Both the position numbers and the translations under genes were made by a program. From Arbacia lixula (Eukaryota > Echinodermata > Echinoidea > Arbacioida > Arbaciidae), in NCBI GenBank assembly GCA_963669155.1, contig OZ022577.1, positions 28,087,237 to 28,151,236 of the forward strand: a stretch of DNA of 64,000 nt. Direction: 5' to 3'. Shown here piece after piece: positions 50,301 through 62,300 of this stretch; the first letter of the stretch is position 1; each line of letters opens with the position of its first letter. The notes below the pieces were generated by a model, which did no database searches, had not been told where the DNA came from, and saw only the letters and a program-made list of their open reading frames with translations.

Positions 50301-53300
50301 TACATGTAGAAATCCATGCAAATATTGACATGTGTCAGGGAAAAGTACAAGCATAGTCTCACTTTAGGTTATTAAATTGCTTTTGATAATGATAATTAGC
50401 AAGATAGCATTTGTCCCATCTAAGTGGTGCCATTGAAGGGTGGGTTAAGTTGTCACCTATCTAAATGGCAGTGAAGTTAATTTTTTGTTTAAAGAAGCAG
50501 TGGGTGTCATTTTTTTTTTAACTGTGCGTGCATTTAGGAATGATGGTTTCATGCATGGCAGATATGTCATACTCTGCATGACCATCCTCGGTACACACTA
50601 CTGATGATCGCAGATACTTTTAAGCAAGGCATGGCTGTGCAACAGGGCTTGCTGCCAGCTCTCTCTCTTCTACTGTATGGCTGGCAAACAGGCCACTTCT
50701 CTGTGAAGTTGTGGGATGGCAGCCAAGGAGACATCGAGAGGCTGTCGAGTGGCCATTCAGTACCCAGATTCGCTCTTCAGAATAGTTGATGTGCAGCACT
50801 GCTTTGCTGTGTGCATGTTTTTTTCACAGTTTGAAGCTGTCTGGAACACTTATGTGTGGATGGTATCAGGGTTGTATCCAGATGTATGAACTCTGATGAA
50901 AATTCATGATTTATTGCAAGTAAATCTAGCCGTGAGCAAGGGACATTTCAACCTCAATAATGAAGCAGTTAATTCACTGTAGGGTCACAAATTTGATAAT
51001 GCAAAACTATTGCCACAAAAGCGTTCAGGCTAAAAAAAATTCATGTTGGAGCATAGCAGCACACAGCAGTGGATGTATGTTTCCCCCAAGTCTTGTAGCG
51101 TGTGTATACTAGTGCATTAAGATGCGAGCACGGGGTGTTAATGGGCAATGTACATGGAAGTTGCCTGGGTGTCAATGACAAGAAGAACAACTTGCAGAAA
51201 AGTCTCTGCCGTCATCCGTGAAAATAAGGGCTTGTACAGCATTTCATTATATTCTCATCTCTGAGAAAGGAAGTGCTAATGTTATTTGAAAAGGGTTGTC
51301 ATCACAGTACTGATCTTCTCTCCACTCTTTAATCTTCTCTTCACTTTTTAATGAGGCTCACCCCTTGTGCATTTTGACTAAACAGATACACACGAAGTCC
51401 ATGGACCAGCAGTTTGTATATTTTTGCATATTAGCCTGGAAAAGTCAGGATCTAGAATCTAAAAGCAACTACCTCAAACAGAAATTAAAAGCACTATTGT
51501 AGCTGCTTTTGAGATTGCTTGCCTGCAAGCTATCAGAGAGATGGATTCCTCTATTTGTTCCAGAGTGCTGTAAAGACAGCCCCTAGCTTCTGCTAGCTTA
51601 TTTTCTCTTCACTGATTGCATCATTGGAAATTGACACCACCAGTTATTCATCCTAGTATTGCTTTACTTAGTGAACTCCTGGGCCCTGTTACATAACACT
51701 TACCATTAATGTTTAGTCTGTCATCAATGGTAACTACCATGGTAACATCTCTCAACAACCAATTAAAGAGTTAGCCCCTCCTTTTGCGCATCTGTCACCA
51801 CAGGAAATGTCCATCTCCATCTCCAAGGCAACAAAGGACCGGCTGGCCCGTATGCAGCACGAGAAGAAGGAGGAGCTGGAGCAGCGTAAGGCAGAGCGTA
51901 AGGCTGAGAAGGAGCGGGTGGAGACGGAGCGGCGGGCCATGGAGCAGGAGCTGGAGCGGGCCAGGAGACTCCGGCAGGAGAAGGAGAAGGAGCAGCATCG
52001 ACTGGACCTAGAGAAGCAGCAGAAGGAGACCAAGAGGCTCAAGGTAACACCCAAAGAGACGATGAACAAAGAATAGAAAGAAGGATATCATTCTTGAATA
52101 TAAACTAGCTACGATTAAACAATTGTGTTTGATGAATATGGTATGATTTGCATGAAGTGAAGACGATGTACAAAGAGGATAGACAGAGAAGGAAATACTT
52201 GTTCATTCAACCTAAGCTCATTTTCTGACCAGCTGAAGTTTTTGTCTGGAAACTTTATCTCTTTTTTCTAGATGCTAGCTACAGTTTGCAACTTGTGGGT
52301 GATGAAAAAGGTGTGATTTGCATTAAGTGCAACCTGAAGCCTGTATCATAAAGAGCTGTGATTGGCTGAATGATCGTAAGGCGGATCTATCGATCATAAA
52401 TCTGTATCACAAAAATGTATGATTGATAGCGATCATGATTTGCAATTGGTAGTGATCGTAACATGCATGGATCTATTTTAACTATACAAGTAATAGCAAA
52501 ATCATGCATGCACTTGGACTCACAATAAACAGCAGTGATAGATTGTGATATGGTGGGTTGCAGCAGGTAGCAGCTCACTCTGTATGTCTGTATGATGTGA
52601 GACCTTGGTCTGAACCTTTATCCTTTACCCCATCGCAGGAGGAGAGAGACCGGCAGCGGGAGGAACGCATGCGTGAGCGGGAGGAGCAGAAGCGAGAACG
52701 CGAGGAGAGACTGCGTGAGGACCGGGAGCGGCAGGAGAGGCAGAGGGAGGAGAGGGAGAGACAGAAGGAGGAGAGGGAGAGGGTCAGGGTGGAGAAGGAG
52801 CGGATCAGGGAGGAGCAGCAGGGCAAGGTCAGGGAGAGGCAGAGGGAGAAACTCAGACAGCTGGAGCTTGAGAATGTCATCGACCAGGAGGATGCCGCAG
52901 GTAAGCTGCACGGCTTGTTAACCCTATCAGTTCTATCAATTGAGAGTCCCGTACAAAGTACAGGGACTGGGACTAAGAGAGTTAACCCTCACATTTTGAC
53001 ATCAGTAATGCATGCACATCCTGTAAACAGCAAATTGCTTTAGGCCCAGGAAGAGTCAACTATTTCTGTGTCTCTGTTATATTTCTACACCACCATTATG
53101 CACACAAATCCTATAGAGCAACATTTATTGCTGGTACGATTATAAGTTATAGAAATCTTCCCTGTAAAGGCCAATCTTTCACTTCCTTCTTTTCGGGAGA
53201 CAGTGTCCAAAGAACTTGCTGACGAGTTCTGATTGTTTGTCAGGAGCTTCCTATCAGTATTTGCTCTGATCAAAACATTTTCATTTGATGTTCAAATTAA

Positions 53301-56300
53301 AGTGAGAAACCACATTTTTTCTTTGTCTCTCTCTCTCTCTGCCAGATCTTGCCATTAATGGAGCGACACTGGACAGCAGTGCCCGTAGACTCAGCCCATC
53401 CAGCCCACCCATGGTGACCACCAGAGTCACCTCCAAGCCCCCAGCAGCTGCCACTCCACCAAAGAAGAGGAACAGTGGGTGAGTAGACCTCTCCCACTCC
53501 CCACTCCGTCTATCTATGATGACAAACAGCCAACCTGTCCAGATCATTGTCAAGCAGCTCTCGCTAAAGAGAGCCTTCTATTTAGAATTATCTTTTCCTT
53601 ACTTAAAGAAAATAACTCCTTCTCCTTCATGTTTTGGGGTTATCCCTGTATCTAATGCACAGGATTTTGATTGATATAAATTGCAATGCAAATTACGATC
53701 AATTGCAACTCTTTGTATTACAGGGCCTCATGAAAGAAAAATTGCTTAACTTTCTGATGTGACACTTGAAAATGACTAGCAACCTTCAACCGCCAATAAG
53801 GGGAATGATGTTTTTCACTCTCTCCTCTCTCTTCCATCTTCTAGGATGTCTGTTCAGAGGAGCCCTGCAGGTCCCGCCCAGTCCTCGACGTCCGTGGCCT
53901 CTCTCCCCAAGACTACTGACGCCCAGAGTAGGGAGATGAAACCTGTGCAGAGCGTTGATTTGGCCATCAAGGACAGTCTCAGATACCTGGGGCATGATGA
54001 CTGGTGAGTAGCACCCCCTCTACCCTACACACTCCGTACACCCTACACACTGGATGTGCAAATATTTGTGCGCACATCAATGATGTATGCGTGCTTAAGC
54101 ACATGATTGCTGCTTGTGTTATGAATGACTTAGGACAGGGCTTAGCTCTTCTAAATATTCTCTTTCATATTCTCCTTACTCCTCTAATATGTCCATTCTG
54201 GAATACGAATCTCCTTAACTTGCTAATTTGCATAGATTTGAATTAAGTTAGGAAAAATCTAAGAAGGGGATTTAGGAAGAAAAATGGGACAGATTTGGAT
54301 ATTCTAATTAACTCTTCTGATACAGTGGTGGTTTGTCTTCATATATTGTGTGATTTTGAGTAGAGAACCGAACCAGTGCAATACGACATCAAGAAAGCAG
54401 AATAAATCAAGAGATTCTTCATTGGCAAAAAATATTCAGTTACAAATATCTTTCAATGTTTATCCTTGAAAGTAAGATCCAAGTAAATGCATAGAATGTC
54501 CCATAGCATTCCCAGTAGCTGCGCTAATTCTCAAAGCACAAATCTTTTTTTTTGTGCCAGACTGATTCGTGCTCAATGGCATCTACATGTAGTACTCATG
54601 CAAAAAGCTTTGATCGTGCATGAAGGGTTAAAAAAAGGTTCTTCAGTGCCTAGAACTCACATAACTCCTTATTAGCAGTCTGGATACACACACCTGCCAT
54701 TCCTGGATGTATGACAACGCTGTATGACATTGCCTTAGTGCCATTCAGAACATGCTGGAGCCAGGTGGAGAAAGGGATCGATACCAGATATTGATTGCTT
54801 GCACATGAGCCTGCTGGCCTGCATACATTCATGTGAAATGTGCACCTGCCCCACTGCATTGATCCTTCCTTACTCCACATTGATACACTCTTCATGCCAA
54901 TTTGTCAGTATTTAAATGTGCAATGTTGTATGAATATTTGATAAAAGTCTCAGTGTTCTGTTACATGTGTATAGTACCGATTGGATAAATTCATGTTTCA
55001 TGGGAACAATCAATTTGTTTAAATTATTTGAGTGAGTGAAAGCTGTTTACTCAAACATGAATGATATTGATTCCTGTAGTATGTATAGACATGTTTAAGC
55101 ATTTCCCGTCAAGTTGGCAAAGGGTGCATGTAATTAGTTTGATTGGCTGTATTTTTATATGGAATATTCATTGTACATTACTCTTCAAATACTCCTTAAA
55201 GATCTTGATGATACTTGGTGATAACTGGTAATAACAACATTTCATCAAAATTGACAAGTTTCAATCATTATTATAAGGTACTGAATATCTTATTTCAACA
55301 GGTTCTTAAAACATTCAGTATTGTTTTGTTTTGGCAGACATGTTGACTTTCTTCTCTGTTTGTTAAGGGATGTTATTTTTTTCCATTCATGATTTCCTAA
55401 TGAGGTTCTTGGATGTTGTGTCTTTAATTTGAAAAAAACATACTTTGAAAAATTTTGAAACACAAACCTTTTATTTGTGGAAGGTGCTATCCATACAACT
55501 GTATACATTAACTAATCTGATTTGACCTTCCCTCCGACACGCTTAATTCGCCACTCCAGGGAAATTAAGTTAGATGGCCTCTTCCTCATCCAAAGATTAG
55601 CCCATTTCCATAGCAACGAGTTTGGAGGTCAGCTGCACTCCGTTATTGTGGCAGTGCTAAACGAGGTCAAGAATTTGCGTTCGTCCGTTGCCAGGGCAGC
55701 CATCTCTGCTCTGGGGGATATGTTCCAAGGAATGAAGACCAGCATGGATAAGGTAACGGAAGACATCCTTTCTCTGGAAGTAGATCACGCTGGGGGTTTG
55801 CTCTCTTTTGTCTGGGATGAACAAGGAAGTAAACATATGAAGAAATAAATATGAATCAAATAAAGAAGTATTAATAAATACTGCTCCAAAAAAGTGACGC
55901 TATGGGGTAGTATTCTTTCAGGATATTTGACCCACTTATAGGGTTTTAAAAAAAAAGGCAAAGGAAAGAGTGAAAAGTGACTGATTTATATTATTTCATT
56001 TTATATCACTTACATAAGACTATGAAAGAAGCAGGTCTTTCTGTTTTAGTGAGTCACCTTCAATATGATTATATAATGAAATAATATATGTTCATATATA
56101 TATATATATATATATATGTATATTAAGATAGGTCAGATGTATATCAAGTACAAGAATAGGTCAATAATGAACATGTTTTTATTAATATAATGTCCTAGTT
56201 TTTACCCATGTCTGGACATATCTATTTCTGTCTCTGAGAGGCAAGCACTGTGCTGAAGTGGTTAAATGTTTGGCCTGTCAGACATTTTTCATCATGATTA

Positions 56301-59300
56301 CTGCTATCATTATCACTAGTGTTATTCTCTTTTTTGTCAACATGATTGTTATCATTTTAACTTTCTCTTCATTATGTTTTTTGTTTTTGTTTTTTCATTA
56401 TTATTGTAAGTACATGTATATGATGTTAAATATGTAACTTATTGCAGGTAAATCGCTAGTGATAACAATCGTTAATCATGTATATGATTTGTATATCATG
56501 ATCCATATGATGATATGTAATTTTGATTGTTAATCCGTTCATTGTGATCATTCTGATGTTGATGTGTGTCCTTTGCAGGACTTGGATCAGATCTGCCGCA
56601 TCCTGCTGCCTAAGGCTGGGGAGAGCAACGCCTTCATCCGGGAGGATGTGGACAAGACCTTAGAGGCCATGGTCCAGAACTGCAACCCCCAGAGGGTCCT
56701 GGGGGCGCTGGTCACTGTGGGCGCAAGGTAAGAGGCCTGACCCTGGGGTATGATTCTAAAATATCGACTAGAGATAGACAAATATTAAGTATCTCCCTGA
56801 GATGAATTGGCCCTAAAAGGTATTGTCTTTCGTATTTGGAAACATATCTTTTAATCACATTAATGCACTCCTTTCCGAGAGGCAGCAAGTAATATCTCTT
56901 ATATACATTAACACCGTCAAACTGATTGGTATGACGTCATGACACTGATGATGACAATGCTCATCAGTGTCTATCAGTGAGCCTTTTTGCATTTGGTGCA
57001 CTTATCTTACAGAAATTTGAACATGCAATTTTTTATGCCTCCGTCAGGAAGTGGCCAGAGGCATGTTTTCGGGTTGTCCGTCCGTCCGTCCGTCCGTCCG
57101 TCCGTCCGTCCCGAATCAGTTTAGGCAATATCTTGAGAACCGTGAACCAGATTTGCTTCAAACTTGGTACATCTGTGTATTGCATAAAAACCAACTCATT
57201 TGAATACAAATAGCGTCTTTATTCTGGTGATATTTTTCCTACATGTAACGTCTTATTAATCTACTGCTGTTTGTTTCTCCTCAGTCACAAGAACGCGATG
57301 GTGCGTAAGACAACCAGCGTGTACCTGAACGCGCTGGTGGAGCGCATGGGGCCTGGACGGATTTTGAGCGGAGTCAAGGACGTCACTGACAAGGTGCTGC
57401 CCGTGGTCGCTCAGTTTGCTCTCGACAACGGACAGGAAACTAGGTGAGATACAACGCTTCATCCTGGATGGGAGATGCATGGATGCCTGGGCCCTGTCTT
57501 ATGACGAGTTACGACTGATCTGAATCGATCGTAAATCCAATCCCCTATCTCTAATGTACAGAGTTACGATTGTTCTTTATTAGACAGTGCCCAGAAGTGA
57601 ACATTGAGGTCTTATCTTAACCTTGTTTTTCAGGCAGTATTCATTTTACAAAAAAAATGTGCGGCAAGATACATTTCAAGTTCATGCACCACCATGTTTT
57701 GAGAAAGTTAACCAAAAAATTGTGGGTCGTGTCATATATATTTGATCTCCATGTAACAGAGGTAAATTTTAAAATGAAACCATTGTACCACCTTTACTTG
57801 GGCATGACAATTTATTTTTACCCAATGCCATGGACTAACCCATATGTATTTATTGAAAAAAAAAAAAACACTTAGATGTACATTTATATTACTGACACAT
57901 GTGTCTTGTCTTCACAGGTACTACGCCCGTAAGATCTTCTATAACCTGATGCAGCATGAGGACTTTGACCGGTTGTTGGAGAAACACGTTCCTGCAAAGA
58001 ACCTCAAAAACATCAGGGATATCCTGGAGAATCTCAAGAACAAGGTGATTAACCCCGTTGCTACAAGATTTTAAACCAGTGCCATCAGTCTAAAACATGA
58101 TTATTTTTGCCACATTCTGTACTGGTGTATGTGCTCTATTCATTAAGAAAGGGTGAATGGCGATCAAACTGCCTGCTCACTTTTGCTTGCAATTTCTGAG
58201 ATATGGCCATTGTGTCCAGTTTAGTCTTTGCATTGTGTTGCTTCATGCATGCAGTATGGTCTGTGGTATAAAGATTTTCTTCCAAGACCGACATACAATC
58301 AAACAATGTTAAGTAAAATCCTTTTTAAAGAACATTTTTGCAAACAGTGCTAGAAATGTGAACCTGAATGGTAGCTTAACGATTCAACTACTGATTGCAA
58401 ACATTGAAACCATTAAAATGAAAAAGTACTTGAAATAGAGTTAAAACATGCTGAGGTCGAATTTTGGGTAATACCAACCGATAGCTGTAATGACGGCTTT
58501 ATCAGGATCCCATGTTTGTGTCTAATGCCGTATCTCTGTTTGTCTCTGGACTAACAGGGCTTGGGAGAGCTTCCGTCTGACACATCATCAGCCAAGGCTC
58601 GTCGCAGCAACCCCAACAGCCGAGCCAACTCAGGCTCTCAGTCCTACTCCAGGGATAGAATAGACGTATACAGGTGAGCCAGGGTGCAGCTTCAAACTTC
58701 ACATCAATCTAGATGTTTTCTTGTCTTTCTGTGCTCATTATTAACTTGTTGCTCTCTATTGGTTTATAAGTTTGCTTATTTTTGTAAGTATTTATATCTG
58801 TCTTTCAAATTTCACCTCAATCTAGACATTTTCTTGTCTTCATTTAATTATCATTTACTTAATATGTTTATTTGTTGACATGTTTAGTTTTAAGTTTCTT
58901 TCTTTATTCAATTATGTTTTCATTTAATAGTGCTGTGTCCCTTTTGTTGACCAAATATACAGAGTTGTGAAAATGGCACAGTTTATAAAAGAAAATACTG
59001 TAGAAGAACTTCCATCTGAATAAAAGAACTCGAAACTAATTTTGAATAAGGCTTTATTGACCTTTCTTTTTTCGTGTGGAATATCTACATGCTTGCAGGC
59101 CCTTATCATACACACACAGTCACAAGCTCAGTCTAGTTACACATGATTAATTTTTGAAAAATACACATTTGTGCAAATCCTGTTCGAAAGATGTCGAAAG
59201 TGAGGAAAGTGGTTTGATTTTTATTTCTTATGAGCAGCACTTTGGGTACATCTTTCATGATACAGACCAAGGCCCTGTATTATAAAGAATTTGGAGTGAT

Positions 59301-62300
59301 TGCAAATAGACTTGGAGTTGATATCAATCTATTTTTAAGACAGGTTTCAGATGTACAATTAAAGAGATGCAAAAGTACCCTCTTAAATTGTCATGGAGCT
59401 ATTTGAAACTAATGTCTGTAAAATGATGACATCAAATAACCCCCTTTTAAGTGGTCGCTAGCCATTGAAGTGTAATCAAAGAAGAGAATGGACAGACCTA
59501 TGCTGGTTCCATAATTCCATAGTGGGTCCATTGACCTGAGTAGGCAGACAGTGTATGAGGGAATTTCTCGGCGTGGGAAGCATTATGTTTTTTTATGTCT
59601 GCTGGCCGCATTTCTGTCAGTCCAGATTATCTCACGTAGGCTGTGACTCAGCAAATATTTGAACGATTTTCTTCAAACTTAATAGTAAAATATCTTCTGA
59701 CACTCTTTTGGCACTGTGCAGCTTTTTTGTAAATGCTTTCCCTCTGTCACATACTATTACATATTATTAACACATGCATGTTATGACTTCATTCATGATG
59801 TTTTCCCTGTCTCTCAAATTGCCTGAAAACATGCACGTCATGATTTGGTTCACTTTTATGTTTTCTGTCTCACATATTGTTTGAAAACATTTGTGTCATG
59901 ACTGGATGTTTTCATCATCTCTTTGCTATAACAGTGATGTGGACGGAACCACCCCTCCAGGATCGGTGAAGAAGGGGAAGCGGTCGAGCGGCAGCGGGGT
60001 GCGAGGGGAGGAGAATGAGACAATCAAGGGGCTGTGTGAAGGCTTGGGGGCGTCTGACTGGGTGACCAGACTCCAGTCCATAGAGAGGCTGCAGGAGATG
60101 TGTGAGACTCACCAGGACATGGTCAATGTAGGCCTTGTCAAGGTAGGAACCCTTCTGTCATTAATTGTTTGATTGATGGATGGATGGATGGATGGATGGA
60201 TGGATGGATGGATGGATGGATGGATGGATGGATGGATGGATGGATGGATGGATGGATGGAATGAAGGACTGACTGGATGACCAGACTCCAGTCCATAGAG
60301 AGGCTGCAGGAGATGTGTGAGACTCACCAGGATATGGTCAATGTAGGCCTTGTCAAGGTAGGAACCCTTCCACCATTGATTGTTTGATTGATTGATGGAT
60401 GGATGGATGGATGGATGATGGATGGATGGATGTGATTGATTTATGGATGGATGGATGGATGGATGGATGAATTGATTAGTTTGATTGGTGGTTGATTGAT
60501 TCAGAGAGAGCGCCAACAAACTAATTGTCAGCAAAGCACTATAAGGGAACATCATTTTTTTTTGTCCATCTTAATTATTGTATGGAGTTTCTTTATTGCC
60601 TTCTGCTTGCCAAACAACATTGTCATCATAAGCGATGGTTTTGACAAAGTCCTTCTGTGTTCCATCTCCTCTCTTTCATTTAGATCTTTGACAAGTTCAC
60701 GTCCCGCCTGTCAGACTCCAACAGCAAGGTGAACATTGCGGCGCTGAGCACCATGAAGGACCTGGTGCCTCGGGTTGGGGAAGCCATGGCCGCTGTGGTC
60801 AACAACGTGGTGCCTGTCCTAGTCCAGAACCTTGCTGCTAAGAACCCCGCCATCAGCCAGACCAGCAACGATGTCCTAGACCTCATCCTGGAGCATGTTG
60901 GTAAGTCACATGGACATTTTCTCTCTCTCCATCTGTCTATCTGTCCATCTTTCTCTTTGTCTCTTTTCCTCTTCCTCTCTCTCTGTCTCTATCTCTCTGT
61001 TATTTCATCTGTCTGTCTTTCTCTTTCTCGCTTCTATCTCTTTCTCCTTGTTTTCTCTCACTGTGTCTCTCAGTCCATCTCTGCTTCTCTTGCTCTTTTT
61101 ATTCTCCATGTCTGTCTACCTCTCTGTCTTCCTCTCTCTCTCTCTCCATCTGTCTCTCTTACCCTCTGTCTCTAGATCTTTCTCTCATATTTTTTTCCTC
61201 CATCTCTTTTGCCCTTGTCTGCCAGTCCTCTTTCGTCCCCTCTCTGACTATCTCTCTTTGTCTGTCTGTACCTATTTCTGTGTGCATGTCCCTCTATTTC
61301 TACTTGTCTCTATCTTTATCTCTCTCCCTCTCCCTCTCTCTCCCTTTCTCTCCCTCTCCCTCTCTCTCTCTATCCCTTTCTCTCCCTCTCCCCTTCTCTT
61401 GCCCTTTCTCGCCCTCTCTTCCTCCCATCCTCTGTCTCTCCCTCTCTCCCCTTCTCCCTCTCTCCCCCTCTCCCCCTCTCTCCCCCTCTCTCCCCCTCTC
61501 TCCCCCTCTCTCCCCCTCTCTCCCCCTCTCTCCCCCTCTCTCCCCCTCTCTCCCCCTCTCTCCCCCTCTCTCCCCCTCTCTCCCCCTCTCTCCCCCTCTC
61601 TCCCCCTCTCTCCCCCTCTCTCCCCCTCTCTCCCCCTCTCTCCCCCTCTCTCCCCCTCTCTCCCCCCTCTCTCCCCCCTCTCCCCTTCTCTCCCCCTTTC
61701 TCTCCCTCTCGCTCTATTGCGTGTGATACATTATTACCCCATTAAACTCCACCCTCCCTTTTATTGAACATTACATGAGATCGTGTGACATCTGGTTTCA
61801 CTGTATGTTTTTCCTACCCACATAATCCATAGTTCTGACTAGACATTAAAATATTTTCAAATATCTTTCAATGCTTGAATTTACATACTAGTATTGAATA
61901 TTCTGGTGGGACAAATCATGGATTAGGGGTGTAGCTGTAGTTACAATTATTTAATATATATAAGTGAAAACATAAATACATGTAGGTGATTTCATACAGA
62001 TCATTAGAACGAGTACACTAATAAATGTTACATTGTATTATATTTAAGGTATATCCCTATCTTAATCTTACTTATGTGTCCACTTAGTTAGGTGTGGTAG
62101 GGTCTACTTAAGCCATGTGAATATCAAAGAAAACCATTCAATTTCGCATATTTCTCCTTTGTAACTCTTGTGCCTCTGTGGGGTCAAATTTCATGTCCCA
62201 TTGTAAGGCATCTTCCGTCCATTTATCTGCTAGTCAGCTGACCACAGCTCTCTATACCGCAGATAATGAACAGACCTCCCTTAATGCATTGCGCAGCGAC

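Noticed and set aside
51784-52011. Alternative R/S-rich frame over exon 11, and L-rich minus frames over exons 11-12
   Set aside because: Shadows of the E/R/K-rich coding frame, which alone fits the splice phases.
60109-60555. Minus-strand frame with HPSI repeats
   Set aside because: Translation of the GGAT arrays and the duplicated exon 20 fragment.
60895-61767. 290-codon and 148-codon S/L/P-rich open frames
   Set aside because: They are read-through of the CT-rich tract in intron 21; the true exon 21 donor at 60901 explains the coding part.
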